A stretch of 54,881 nucleotides of DNA, from positions 248,851 through 303,731 of the forward strand of contig NZ_MNAN01000032.1 of assembly GCF_001854475.1 (NCBI RefSeq). The letters run 5' to 3'. Below are positions 33,583-43,599 of this stretch, piece after piece. Under the pieces are notes generated by a model. The model was not told the origin of the DNA and ran no database searches. It saw nothing but the letters and a program-made list of their open reading frames with translations. The translations under genes were made by a program, and so were the position numbers. Each line of letters opens with the position of its first letter. Position 1 is the stretch's first letter. This stretch comes from Pseudoalteromonas byunsanensis. GTDB lineage: Bacteria > Pseudomonadota > Gammaproteobacteria > Enterobacterales > Alteromonadaceae.

Positions 33583-34539
33583 ATGGACAAACTTAGAACG
33601 TTAGAAATGTTTTTAGCCACCTGTGATAGTGGCAGCTTCGCCTCTGCCGCCAAAACCTGTAATACCGACCCTTCAACGGTCAGCAAAGCTATTTCTCGCT
33701 TAGAAGCACAATTGAATCTAGTACTGTTTCAACGCTCAACAAGACAACTACGTATCACTGACAGTGGCCAGCGGTATGCCAATACTGTGCGCAAATTCAT
33801 CCAAGAATTAGCGAATGTTGAAAAGGAATTGAAGCATGCTAATGACGCGCCAAGCGGCACATTACGAGTCAATTCCGCGGTTTGCTACGGGCACCTTTAT
33901 CTGAGCAAAATCCTGCCTGCTTTTTGCAAGCGCTACCCCGATATAAAATTAGATTTAGAAATTAACGATTTACATGTCGACATTATCGAAAATAACATCG
34001 ACATTGCGATAAGAACTGGCTTCGTGAAAGACAGCCGTTTGGTAGCCCGCCGCCTCAGCCCTATGGATTTTCTCACCTGTGCGTCGCCCGAATATTTACA
34101 CACGCATGGTACTCCTCGGACAGCAAAAGATTTTACGCATCACCAATGGATTGGTTTTCGCATCAAAGAAACGCGCCAGCTACAACCGGTTTATTTACCC
34201 AACGAGCAAGGCGAATTTGAGTTATGTGAGCTACAACGAACACATTTGACGGACGATGGCGAATCTATGGCGAGCATGTGTGCACAGGGAATGGGTATTG
34301 CGCAATTACCGCATTTTTTAGCAAAGCATTACCTCGACACGGGAGCACTGGTTTCTCTGTATCCTCATATCAGGCCGCCACAAGCCGATAGCGGCGTATT
34401 TGCCATCTACCCTAAACGTGAATATTTGCCCGCTAAGGTCAGGGTCTTTTTGGACTTTTTAGTAACATCGCTTGAAGAACAAGGGGAAAGCAGCCATCAA
34501 ACGTGGGCGCAGCACTGTGATCCCAAAATTAGGTTTTAA
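33583..34539 (+). CDS. LysR-family transcriptional regulator
   Basis: The 318-residue product has an N-terminal winged helix (MDKLRTLEMFLATCDSGSFASAAKTCNTDPSTVSKAISRLEAQLNLVLFQRSTRQLRITDSG, 1-62) and an effector-binding domain (about 90-295). The start ATG 33583 follows AAGGA. It lies opposite the MFS operon with 155 bp between the starts, the normal layout for LysR control. The inducer is unknown; a redox-active or metal-related compound would suit the operon. Confidence 0.93.
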   Translation: MDKLRTLEMFLATCDSGSFASAAKTCNTDPSTVSKAISRLEAQLNLVLFQRSTRQLRITDSGQRYANTVRKFIQELANVEKELKHANDAPSGTLRVNSAVCYGHLYLSKILPAFCKRYPDIKLDLEINDLHVDIIENNIDIAIRTGFVKDSRLVARRLSPMDFLTCASPEYLHTHGTPRTAKDFTHHQWIGFRIKETRQLQPVYLPNEQGEFELCELQRTHLTDDGESMASMCAQGMGIAQLPHFLAKHYLDTGALVSLYPHIRPPQADSGVFAIYPKREYLPAKVRVFLDFLVTSLEEQGESSHQTWAQHCDPKIRF

Positions 34540-34954
34540 AACGACTACATTTTACCGCGGGTGCGCTACTGACGGCTAATTGCTTGTACGCAACAATTGC
34601 ACAGCCCACCAGCAAAAGCCCCCAAACATTGATACCCAAGGTATAACCACTCACTTCTAGTGAAGCGCCCATGATAATTCCCGATGGCAGCTCAATGCTA
34701 AATGTGGCCCCGGAAATACTCAAGACTCTGGCAAGCGACATACCGGCGATCAATTTTAAAGACCATAACCGCCTGTTGAAAAGGCCAAGCAAGCTCAATA
34801 TATCCAGCACAAGTACAATAATCAGGATGAGCGTTTCCTTTGGACGATACGCAACATCAGCGATAGGGAGTAGCCAAAACAACACGATGAAAACGATATT
34901 TAGTAGCTGTGCACCTAAGATGAACTTCGTCAATAAACTGTGTTGTATAAACAT
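34529..34954 (-). CDS. Four-helix membrane protein, hypothetical
   Basis: The 141-residue product starts at ATG 34954 (two GTG codons lie upstream). Four helices at about 10-35, 42-60, 70-95 and 105-125. No family recognised. Its end overlaps the convergent LysR gene by about 11 bp. Role unknown. Confidence 0.7.
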   Translation of the reverse strand: MFIQHSLLTKFILGAQLLNIVFIVLFWLLPIADVAYRPKETLILIIVLVLDILSLLGLFNRRLWSLKLIAGMSLARVLSISGATFSIELPSGIIMGASLEVSGYTLGINVWGLLLVGCAIVAYKQLAVSSAPAVKCSRFKT

Positions 34955-35210
34955 CACCACTAACTTTTTAATACCAAATTAAACAAAGACCACTCAGGTG
35001 TATCACGAACATATCGCTTCGGTTGATTGTAGCAAAACGACAAAAAGTATACTGAGCTTTTTGCAACTTATGCCGTGTAAGACGCCGCCAAAGAACGGGA
35101 ACTGAAGAATAATTAATCCCCAAAACTATTCACAATAGAATAATTCTCCATATTCCTTCCATTTTCTATTGCTATAAAAGCACTGTTTTTGATAATGGAA
35201 ATAATAAAAT

Positions 35211-37145
35211 ATGCGCACAAAATATTTAGCCCTAGTGCTACCACTCTTTTTAACCGCTTGTTCAAGCGATGATAATTCAATCAAGGTTAACACTGACGAT
35301 TTAATCAATAGTGATGTTGAAAACGTCGCCTTGGATGAAATTAAAGACCCAGAGCAAGGCCTTTTTCAGCCAGGTCAGCCTATTAGCCTCGACTTTTCAA
35401 TTAACACCACTTTGCTTGAAACTGAGCATGTGGGAGTGACCTTTATGGCCATCCCTAAAGACAAAGTAGAGCAACTTAAAACCCATGATAACCCAGAAGG
35501 TTACAACTTGGGTGTTCACTATATTGCGCAACTAACACCGGGTGAGCAAAGTTTCACCGCCCAGTTGATGTTGCCAAATGAAGAAATGCCAAGTGGCGAA
35601 TACCTCATTGCAGGTTATGTTGACAGTGCTAGAAGCATTGAAGATGAGCAAGACCTCGAAGATAACGCCTCGCGCGGACACGAAACGGGTGATTTAACAA
35701 CCTACGCACAGGTTACTATCGACTCATCTAAATACCATGACTTCGTCATGGACAAACTGGTTGTGGGCGATGGCTATGCTATTTTCCCTGATGTTGGTTT
35801 GCGTGAAACCACCACTGAAGATGCGCCAGAGCACAAAGAAGCTGACTTAATTGGTCACTTTGATGCAAGCAAGTTTGGCTCTGGTGTAAACAGCGCGAAC
35901 GTATCAGCATCAATTACAATTAACGGTGAAACCTTACCTGTTCACTTTTGGCAAGAAGGCCTAAATCACTACGATGACAAGATGCACATTGAATTCAAAG
36001 ATCATGAGCAAAGTCATTACTTCCCTTATGATATCGCTATCAATGGTGTGCTACTTAACAAGTTACACCAGGCATATAATGCAGATTCAGACAGTAACAG
36101 CTTTGAGCTGACCATGACGATTGAAGATACCTCTGAGTTTGCTGAGAGCAACACGACCAATAACACACTGACTATCGAAGTTCCTTACTCGCTTTACAAA
36201 AATGAAGTGCCTGACGATCACCCACAGGCTGCACAATTGAAAGAAGCAGCGGCAGCGCAAGAAAACCAAATGCTATACCCAATGGCCGCAAGATCAGACA
36301 TAGGTGGCGATGATACCTCAGCTGTCATCATAAAAGGTAAAGATTCACTGTTAATTATGGACTTTTATGCAAGTTTATATGGTGACAAATCAAAAGTGGC
36401 GGTTCTGCCATTATTCTCCTCATCAATGTCTTTTGCTAATGTGAATGGCGGTCAGGCTTACGCGTCGGCAATCGGCACTTTCTCTTTATTCATGTTTGAT
36501 AAAAGTAAAAACCTATTCAGCGCCAGTGCCTATGGTAAAGCCGATGGCGGCAATGGCACCATAGAGTACGGTATGAAAGCCAGTTTGATTGGTAATTCAT
36601 TGTTTGACGAATCTGAAACACTTGAAGCGCTTAATAGAAGCTTTGGTTATGACTGGGAAGAAGAACAAAAGCTGTTCTCAACTACTTTCACCATCGTCAT
36701 CGTACCTATCTCTGTCTCAGCGGGTGTGAAGGGCAGCGTGGGTGTCAACACTGACCTTAAATATGAACAACAACGCTTTAGCATTGGCGGTGATGTACTA
36801 ACAGCCAGCCTTGAGGCATATGCGACAGCGGGAATCGACTTGCTGATTGCCAGCGGTGGCGTTGGCATAGACTTCCTGATCATTGGTGATACCCTATCAG
36901 CAGAAGCGTATATCGATATCAGCAAAGTTTTGTCTGATTCAGAATTAGTTTATGGTCTCGACATCAGTAATAACATGAAAGCAATCGAAGGTGAGTTTTA
37001 TCTGTGGGTTAAATATCCAGGCTATGAATTCTGCTGTTCATTCCCAACCAGAGAAGCTACCAAAACACTTTATAACACTGGCGCGCTGTACGATAAAACT
37101 TGGGAACTAGTTAGCACTCAAGGCAGCCTGAACTTTGCCAATTAA
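35211..37145 (+). CDS. Large surface lipoprotein, partner of the HEAT protein
   Basis: The 644-residue product has a type II signal peptide: MRTKYLALVLPLFLTACSS, lipobox LTAC. The mature part is long and beta-rich, with acidic CARDB-like segments (VVGDGYAIFPDVG, FAESNTTNNTLTIEVP typical of CARDB/Ig domains at about 180-325). A second half (about 360-600) has amphipathic strand-like segments and a C-terminal CCS motif (YEFCCSFPTREATKTLYNTG). The first half suggests two adhesion-like Ig domains. Nine bases separate it from the vitellogenin-like gene. Possible outer-membrane carrier or receptor; function unknown. Confidence 0.85.
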   Translation: MRTKYLALVLPLFLTACSSDDNSIKVNTDDLINSDVENVALDEIKDPEQGLFQPGQPISLDFSINTTLLETEHVGVTFMAIPKDKVEQLKTHDNPEGYNLGVHYIAQLTPGEQSFTAQLMLPNEEMPSGEYLIAGYVDSARSIEDEQDLEDNASRGHETGDLTTYAQVTIDSSKYHDFVMDKLVVGDGYAIFPDVGLRETTTEDAPEHKEADLIGHFDASKFGSGVNSANVSASITINGETLPVHFWQEGLNHYDDKMHIEFKDHEQSHYFPYDIAINGVLLNKLHQAYNADSDSNSFELTMTIEDTSEFAESNTTNNTLTIEVPYSLYKNEVPDDHPQAAQLKEAAAAQENQMLYPMAARSDIGGDDTSAVIIKGKDSLLIMDFYASLYGDKSKVAVLPLFSSSMSFANVNGGQAYASAIGTFSLFMFDKSKNLFSASAYGKADGGNGTIEYGMKASLIGNSLFDESETLEALNRSFGYDWEEEQKLFSTTFTIVIVPISVSAGVKGSVGVNTDLKYEQQRFSIGGDVLTASLEAYATAGIDLLIASGGVGIDFLIIGDTLSAEAYIDISKVLSDSELVYGLDISNNMKAIEGEFYLWVKYPGYEFCCSFPTREATKTLYNTGALYDKTWELVSTQGSLNFAN

Positions 37146-37153
37146 GGAGTAAT

Positions 37154-38887
37154 ATGTCGCGTTTAACCTTATTTATGGTTAGCGCCCTGACACTGCCATT
37201 TGGCAGTGTCAGCGCCAACGATAATTGCACTAGCTGGGGTAACTTTTCCACCACAGCAAACACTCAAATGACTACATTGAACCACCCTACCAATAACCAA
37301 TTAAGTATCTCGGGTTCGCTGGTATACAGGCCATTGCTGCGCACTGAAAAAGCATATTGGTTGGGTTTACAGCTTCATAAAGCATCTCTTAGTGTGGATG
37401 GTACGCAGGCGCAAGCTGCGTTTTACCAAGTTCCATTTGCTGTAAAAATAAGTGCTGTCTCGGGCCAAATACTGGACTATCACTTTGCAGCCAAACTCAA
37501 AAGCGAAGATGAGCAGAAATTAATCGCCATCTACCACAACATGCATGTTGAACATCTCAAGCATCAAGATTTGGCCATGCCGGTGACGCTTGAAGAAGAT
37601 GACAGCATGGGGCGCTACAAGGTCCGCTACGAGCGTGTTGACCAAGCGTCGATAATTAGGCAAAAGCTGGCTTACCTGCAAACAACACAAGGCAATAGTC
37701 TGTTTAACTTTAAATTGCCTGAAGTTAAAGCAGATACGTTCAACATTACACAAAATGCTTGTTGGATAACCCAGCTACAGGGTGAAAATCAAACCTATGT
37801 TGAAAGTGAAAAAGGCGACATTCGCATTAATGTACGCCAACAGGTTTCATACAAAGTGAGCCCTCAGCCTTTGTCTTCAGAAATTGTGTTGCTATCACTA
37901 CCTCTAGACCCTAAAAAATGGCCAATGCTGGCAAGCAATGTTGTTTATCCAAAGCCTGCGCCTAATCCACTACAAGATGCACAAACATTCATTAATACAC
38001 TCACGGCTATGGATTTAGCGAGCCTTGATGAAAAAACATTGGAACAACTGCTATACGACAACCAAGCGTACTTACTGTCTTTGCAGCAAGCCATTCGTGA
38101 TGGCCTGTTTACAGACAAAGCCTTGAGTCGTTTATTTTTGAAACTCGGTCAGAATGATACAAGCAATGCACACCAGTTGCTCGTCAACTTGTATCTTGAT
38201 AGTGAAATAACAGGAAAACAGCGTTTTCGCAGCTTAATGGCGTTAAAATACATCGAAAATCCGTTATCCGAACACTTAGTTGAGGAAATTTTCTCTCAAC
38301 TAGATAGCACCGAGCTAAGTAGTGAAGAGCAGCTTCTTTCTCGCAGTTCAATGATGGTAATGGGCGTGATCGCCAACAACCAAAGTGGCAGTGATTTTGC
38401 GGACAAGATTACCGATAAGCTTGCAGATAAACTAGTCACCACGCGAGATCAGCAAAAGCAAGCGAGCTTATTGAATGCTTTAGGAAACAGTCGTGATGAA
38501 CGTCATCAAGACAATATCAATAAGTTTATGAGTAACGATAACGCTGATTTACGTCGCCGCGCGGCTGAGGCGCTGGGTAAAATGCCCAACCCACAGAGCT
38601 TAAAAATGCTCGAAAAGCGCTTAGGTTCAGAGCAAAACAACACAGCGAAAAGCGCTATTCTTGACGCTATGGGTAACAATCAGCTTGACCGACGACAGCT
38701 AGATACCTTGCTTACTTACACAGAAAAATCAACGAATAAATCGTTACGCCTCAGTGCCATTAACGCCGCAGCCAAGCAGCAAAGTGCTGACATTGATGTA
38801 AAGTCCCAGCTTAAGCCCCTGCTTAAAAAAGAGAAGGACCGAGAAGTTCTCAGAGCCCTAATGCAAGCCATTCATGGCGACAATTAA
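37154..38887 (+). CDS. Exported HEAT-repeat protein with vitellogenin-N-like architecture
   Basis: The 577-residue product has a signal peptide (about 1-21, VSA-N). Residues 22-240 are beta-rich, with YRPLLRTEKAYWLGLQLHKASLSV and GQILDYHFAAKLKSEDEQKLIAIYHNMHVEHLK, followed by a conserved-looking W and Cys pair. Residues 290-577 are tandem HEAT helices (LRRRAAEALGKMPNPQSLKMLEKRL). The order resembles the N-sheet plus helical superhelix of eukaryotic large lipid transfer proteins (vitellogenin, apoB, MTP). That resemblance is my reading and unproven. It is translated just after the lipoprotein gene; a terminator follows. Confidence 0.85.
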   Translation: MSRLTLFMVSALTLPFGSVSANDNCTSWGNFSTTANTQMTTLNHPTNNQLSISGSLVYRPLLRTEKAYWLGLQLHKASLSVDGTQAQAAFYQVPFAVKISAVSGQILDYHFAAKLKSEDEQKLIAIYHNMHVEHLKHQDLAMPVTLEEDDSMGRYKVRYERVDQASIIRQKLAYLQTTQGNSLFNFKLPEVKADTFNITQNACWITQLQGENQTYVESEKGDIRINVRQQVSYKVSPQPLSSEIVLLSLPLDPKKWPMLASNVVYPKPAPNPLQDAQTFINTLTAMDLASLDEKTLEQLLYDNQAYLLSLQQAIRDGLFTDKALSRLFLKLGQNDTSNAHQLLVNLYLDSEITGKQRFRSLMALKYIENPLSEHLVEEIFSQLDSTELSSEEQLLSRSSMMVMGVIANNQSGSDFADKITDKLADKLVTTRDQQKQASLLNALGNSRDERHQDNINKFMSNDNADLRRRAAEALGKMPNPQSLKMLEKRLGSEQNNTAKSAILDAMGNNQLDRRQLDTLLTYTEKSTNKSLRLSAINAAAKQQSADIDVKSQLKPLLKKEKDREVLRALMQAIHGDN

Positions 38888-38914
38888 AAAAGGGACCTTG
38901 GGTCCCTTTTTCTT
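38887..38914 (+). terminator. Terminator of the lipoprotein-HEAT operon
   Basis: AAAAAAGGGACC-TTG-GGTCCCTTTTTCTTT, a perfect 6-bp GC stem with T tract. Confidence 0.95.
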
Positions 38915-38953
38915 TCTAAACACTATGGTTGAAATAACTTGTTTTACTGACTA

Positions 38954-41095
38954 TTAGTCGCGTAACACTAGCTCAACCACTTCCTTTCTTGAGGATAGTT
39001 TAATGTCCATCAACACATGGGTGGCGTTAACATCAGTGAGATAGTCCACGTTACTTGGTGCATCTCCTATAATCGCGAATTCTTCACTGTCCAGTTGATA
39101 AGACCATAATTGAAGTGCTTCATTGATACCATACAATGCGCCATTTTTTATAACGAATCGTTTGCGACTACCTTGTTCTTCTAGCGTATCTAAATGCTGA
39201 GCCTCTAAAGAAGATAACTGCCAGAATCGGTGCATTTTATCCATATATACCACCTGCCCATCAGCGCCTCTGTCAGCCCAAACTACTTGTGAATCTAATA
39301 AAACTTGTACACTTAGTAGATTCAAATCAAGCAATGCCAGTTTAACTATGCCATTAATTCTTATGTGTGCCAGCGCAGTATTCGATAGGCTATCCCATTG
39401 AAACAATTGTTCTATGGGGTGATCAAAGGTGAGCGTATCTACCTTTGCATCTAAGCTAATACGTACCAGTGTTCGGTTCACATTGACCAAAATACGGTTA
39501 CCTTGGTTTGCCCATTTTAAGCCAGACACTTGCGAGTCCATTGCAAAGTTTGAAAGCTGCCAGGTTTTATTGCCATCAGTTAACCATATTTGTGGGTCAC
39601 CCGAGCGCTCTGATACATATGCAATCAACCCTTTATCGGGCGCAAAGGTCGCGCTATCCTCAGCAACATTAGAGCGATGGAGCACGTTATATACGTCATG
39701 TTGGTCATTTTGCCCTGATTGGGTCGTCGCATTTGCTACATTATCAAGCACACCTAACACCACATCGCTGTCGTAATAGCCCTTAATCGCCAACATTTTT
39801 CGACCTTGAGGATGAACAACGGGCACGCCTATGGGCTGAACCAACGGTAAGCTAATTTCTGCAACTTTGCCTTGTTGTGTCACAGTAAATAGTCTTCGAC
39901 CAGTGCTAAAAATTAACTGATTTGCCATTGGTGAAAAGTTTGGATAAATCAGCCTATGTTGTGCAACATTTGCCGGATACTCAATAAGGTGGCTTGATAC
40001 CACCTCACCTTGTGGTGTGAGCATTTCAATATAGTAATGACCATCATTGTGAAACCCCGTCAGCGCAATTTTGTTGCCATCGCTAGAAACATCAAAGTCA
40101 TTAATGCTGCCACCTGGCATGTCGTAAAGTGGTGTACTTTCCCCTTGTGTAACTGAATAACGTATCAGCTGCCATGCATCTGAGCGCTTTTGTAACAAAG
40201 CGATGTCATTGTTATTTAACCATATTGGTTTGCGGATCTCAGAGTTTTTACACTCCATCAGTACTGTGGGAGATTGAGGAGCATTTAGCGCCTGAGCAAA
40301 ATCCAAACTCACCAATTGATAACACATTTTTTGTGTAATGGGCTTGTCACACTCTTCTTGAGTGATAAAAGCTAACCTACTACCATCATTAGAAAAACTA
40401 TGGGCGCCATACGCTCGCAAGTTTTTGGTCAATTGGAATTCTTCCTGCGTTTCGATATTTTTAGCCCAGATATGGTTAATACATAACTCATCCGAATAGC
40501 GGCTAAAAACAATAAATTTACCGTCAGGTGAATAGCTACCAGAACTTTCTTTATAATCGCTTGCAGTGAGTGCTCTTATTTCACTAACCGATATATGGAC
40601 GGGTTTTGATGAAGAAAAGTAATGAAAACCAACCATGAACACGACACACAAAGCAATGAACGCGGTTCCCCATCTAACAGGCGCTTTAGCAGTTGTCGAT
40701 ACGGGTTCATGGCCAGCAGCCAAAGCTGTTGCTGAAGTCTCCACGGGGGTTGTATCAACTGAGGTCATCTCTACGGTTTCTTTTTCAGTGCGAACCTCAC
40801 ATTCCAAGCTATAGCCTTTTTTGGCATGAGTTTTAATCAGTACCTGAGTTTTACCGTCATCCCCCAGCGCCTTTCGTAGTTGAGCAATACTACGCTGTAA
40901 GGTATTTGGCGACACCACTGTACCTGCCCACACACTATCAAGCAATTCATCCTGACTAATCACTTTGCCCTGTCGCTCAGCCAAATAAGTTAATACCGCT
41001 AACGCTTTTGGGGCTAGAGTTTGTGATGTGTTGTGGTGTGTGATCTGATTTCTCGACAAATCAATAAAGAAGTCACCAATCCAGTAGTGCAGCAT
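38954..41095 (-). CDS. CadC-like membrane transcriptional regulator with beta-propeller sensor
   Basis: The 713-residue product has an N-terminal OmpR-type winged helix (about 1-105: APKALAVLTYLAERQGKVISQDELLDSVWAGTVVSPNTLQRSIAQLRKALGDDGK). A transmembrane helix (about 140-160) follows, then a periplasmic region with TolB/WD40-like strands (SYSPDGKFIVFSRYSDE, SFSNDGSRLAFITQEE, YPNFSPMANQLIFSTG). ToxR/CadC regulators bind DNA while anchored and sense periplasmic signals. It is divergent from the esterase and serine-hydrolase pair 230 bp away, its probable target by position. Confidence 0.92.
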   Translation of the reverse strand: MLHYWIGDFFIDLSRNQITHHNTSQTLAPKALAVLTYLAERQGKVISQDELLDSVWAGTVVSPNTLQRSIAQLRKALGDDGKTQVLIKTHAKKGYSLECEVRTEKETVEMTSVDTTPVETSATALAAGHEPVSTTAKAPVRWGTAFIALCVVFMVGFHYFSSSKPVHISVSEIRALTASDYKESSGSYSPDGKFIVFSRYSDELCINHIWAKNIETQEEFQLTKNLRAYGAHSFSNDGSRLAFITQEECDKPITQKMCYQLVSLDFAQALNAPQSPTVLMECKNSEIRKPIWLNNNDIALLQKRSDAWQLIRYSVTQGESTPLYDMPGGSINDFDVSSDGNKIALTGFHNDGHYYIEMLTPQGEVVSSHLIEYPANVAQHRLIYPNFSPMANQLIFSTGRRLFTVTQQGKVAEISLPLVQPIGVPVVHPQGRKMLAIKGYYDSDVVLGVLDNVANATTQSGQNDQHDVYNVLHRSNVAEDSATFAPDKGLIAYVSERSGDPQIWLTDGNKTWQLSNFAMDSQVSGLKWANQGNRILVNVNRTLVRISLDAKVDTLTFDHPIEQLFQWDSLSNTALAHIRINGIVKLALLDLNLLSVQVLLDSQVVWADRGADGQVVYMDKMHRFWQLSSLEAQHLDTLEEQGSRKRFVIKNGALYGINEALQLWSYQLDSEEFAIIGDAPSNVDYLTDVNATHVLMDIKLSSRKEVVELVLRD

Positions 41096-41327
41096 TGCTT
41101 ATTACCTTAATCCTGATGAATACACTCATTCAAAAAAGAGACTGTACAGGCTCAATACCTTATCGAAACCTATCCATTAGTCAAACAAAATATATATAAC
41201 AGATTGATAAACCTAATTTTTGATTCATCATCAAGACGTCAGATAAAAATCATCTCAACATCAAGTTATTTACTCTCTTTTGTCCGAAACTTGGGCTATT
41301 CGTCACCTAAGTTTAAGGACTCCTGAT

Positions 41328-42188
41328 ATGTTCAAAGCCATTTTGTTAGTTATTTTTCTACTGCAACCCTTACTGTTAATAAACGCCGAAGAAAAAAGCC
41401 CATATGCGATACCCAGAACACATGTGGTTGCTCTCAAAGACACTCGTATGGGATACCAGTATGAGTTGTTGGTTAAACTCCCCGAGGGGTATCAAAAAAA
41501 TAAACATGTAAAATATCCCGTGATCTACTTCACCGATGCAGTTTGGCATATTGAAACCCTTTCTGGCATCAGCGATTTTTTGATAAATGACGTCATTTTG
41601 GTCGGCATTTCATGGCAAAAGGACAATCACAACCCGTTGTTGATGAATGAAGGTGAGCATTCAAGTCGGTTTCGTGACTACACCATCAGAACATCAAAAA
41701 ATGCAGCAAATCAGGCCAAATATAAGTTTGGTCAGGCACAAAAACACTTAGCATTTATTAACCGCGACGTGTTTGGATATGTAGAAAATCACTATCGCAC
41801 TGACCCCAGCAAGCGCACTTATTTTGGCTACTCTCTAGGTGGACTATTTGGCGCTTACGCATTGATGGTACAACCAAATACCTTTAAGAATTATATTCTT
41901 GGTAGCCCGTCGTTAAGAAATAACTTAGCCAAACTTGAAGCTGCCCATCAAAGTATCAAAACCAAGCAACTCGATACAAATATCAATGTATTTATTGCCC
42001 ACGGAACGCTGGAGCAAGATCGCAGCAGCCTAATTGATGATTTTGTGGCAACACTCAATAAACAACACCAATCGAACCTGAGCATAACAAAGGTGATTGT
42101 CGCAGGAGATCACCAAAGCGCTTTTCCAGCTACAGCCATACAAAGCCTACTTTGGCTAGCGAACCTAAAAAACACAACTAAACCATGA
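41328..42188 (+). CDS. Secreted alpha/beta-hydrolase, esterase D-like
   Basis: The 286-residue product begins at ATG 41328 after AAGGACTCCTG (the longer TTG frame is unlikely) and has a signal peptide ending about INA-E (residue 21). The putative esterase fold shows the nucleophile in YFGYSLGGLFGAYAL (G-x-S-x-G, about residue 165) and a late His in VAGDHQSAFP. These enzymes hydrolyse esters, including siderophore or formyl esters. It lies 19 bp before the serine hydrolase gene; the two are probably one operon. Confidence 0.9.
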   Translation: MFKAILLVIFLLQPLLLINAEEKSPYAIPRTHVVALKDTRMGYQYELLVKLPEGYQKNKHVKYPVIYFTDAVWHIETLSGISDFLINDVILVGISWQKDNHNPLLMNEGEHSSRFRDYTIRTSKNAANQAKYKFGQAQKHLAFINRDVFGYVENHYRTDPSKRTYFGYSLGGLFGAYALMVQPNTFKNYILGSPSLRNNLAKLEAAHQSIKTKQLDTNINVFIAHGTLEQDRSSLIDDFVATLNKQHQSNLSITKVIVAGDHQSAFPATAIQSLLWLANLKNTTKP

Positions 42189-42207
42189 TTCTTTTTGAGG
42201 ACTTTTT

Positions 42208-43425
42208 ATGAATATACGTGTAAAACACCTGATAGTGATGTCTTTATTACTTGGTTCGAATATCACTGTTAACGCAAACCCCCTTGATAAAAAACCGTGT
42301 ACTAAGGAGGGTGCAGTAGAGGTTCTTGATACTCAAAAAACACTGTCATTTTGGGATTTTCCTAACCTTGAAAAGCCGTACCTTGAGGATAACCCAAGCA
42401 ACAGAGCTGATGGTATTAAGGTGGGTAAGCTTGGTGCTGATGGTGGCAATAAAAATAACATAATTACGCTTGCAAAAGAGATAGCAAGCAAGCAGCACAG
42501 CGATATTGATAGCTTGCTCATTGCGCACAAAGATAAGCTGATATTTGAGTCTTATTACCTCCGTGGCCGGGTTGACCTACCACATCCACAGGCATCAGCA
42601 ACCAAGTCCTATGTGAGTATGGCCCTAGGGCGTGCTATTGAGTTAGGCTATCTATCAATGGCTGACTTGCACAAACCTCTTATCCATTTTTTAAAACACC
42701 TCGACACCAGCGAATTGGTAGAAGGTGCTGACAAAATTACCTTACATAAAGCCCTCACCATGCGCTCAGGCATTCGCCTTACACGTTCACAGCTTGATGA
42801 ACTTTCCAAACAAAAAGAAAAAATGAAAGGTCAAACTCAAGTCCAGACCTTTTTACAACACAGCCCTGCCATCTCTGCTGAGTCACAAAGCTTTAACTAT
42901 CAAAACCTTGACCCTAAACTAGTCATGCAGGTATTAGAGGCCGTTGTACCAGGCGGCGCAAAAGCATTTGTCAAAACTGAACTGCTCGACAAGCTGGGCA
43001 TAAAAACATACCAGTGGGCCGATGACGTCAGCGGATTACCAATGGCGCCATATCATTCACAGATGACCTCGCGCAACATGCTCAAATGGGGTCAACTGGC
43101 AAAAAACAAGGGCAAATGGCGCGGTGAGCAACTGATCTCCCAAGCCTTCATGAAAGAAGCGACTCACAGTCATGTTAGGCTTAAACAAGGTGATATTTTC
43201 TTCACAGGAGAGCACGTGAGCAATCCAGGTTATGGCTATTATTTTTGGCAAGCTGATATGCAGGTGGGTGATAAACGCTACGCAACTTCATCGGCACAAG
43301 GTGGTGGCGGTCAGTACATTATTTTGGTTGATGAGTTGGAGCTGATCATTGTTTTCACCGCAAGTACCGATAAAGAGCGTATCATGGAGTTAACCGCACA
43401 AAGGATCTTGCCTGCGTTTATCTAA
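42208..43425 (+). CDS. Exported class C beta-lactamase-like serine hydrolase
   Basis: The 405-residue product has a signal peptide (about 1-24). The beta-lactamase/PBP4-like domain has the active serine in SATKSY (S-x-x-K, about 131-134), the second motif in YQN (FNYQNLD, about residue 231) and a GGG/SAQGGGGQYI stretch in place of the KTG box. Such proteins are mostly esterases, peptidases or amidases rather than true lactamases. An AAGGAGGG within the start region is not the ribosome site; TTTTGAGGAC precedes the ATG. Confidence 0.9.
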   Translation: MNIRVKHLIVMSLLLGSNITVNANPLDKKPCTKEGAVEVLDTQKTLSFWDFPNLEKPYLEDNPSNRADGIKVGKLGADGGNKNNIITLAKEIASKQHSDIDSLLIAHKDKLIFESYYLRGRVDLPHPQASATKSYVSMALGRAIELGYLSMADLHKPLIHFLKHLDTSELVEGADKITLHKALTMRSGIRLTRSQLDELSKQKEKMKGQTQVQTFLQHSPAISAESQSFNYQNLDPKLVMQVLEAVVPGGAKAFVKTELLDKLGIKTYQWADDVSGLPMAPYHSQMTSRNMLKWGQLAKNKGKWRGEQLISQAFMKEATHSHVRLKQGDIFFTGEHVSNPGYGYYFWQADMQVGDKRYATSSAQGGGGQYIILVDELELIIVFTASTDKERIMELTAQRILPAFI

Positions 43426-43434
43426 CAATATATG

Positions 43435-43467
43435 AGGTTGGAGAGTTAGCTTTAGCTTATCCAACCT
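43435..43467. terminator. Hairpin after the hydrolase operon
   Basis: AGGTTGGA and TCCAACCT form a perfect 8-bp stem just after the stop. There is no T tract. Confidence 0.55.
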
Positions 43468-43599
43468 AACAAGTGCCAGCACCAACTACATTAACGATTC
43501 GCACAAGCTTCAGTAATGGGTCATTTTCTCTTTATATGGCATTTAAGCTTGCCAAGACAAATGATCAGATCCATAGAAGCGAGCACCTCGGCAATAACA

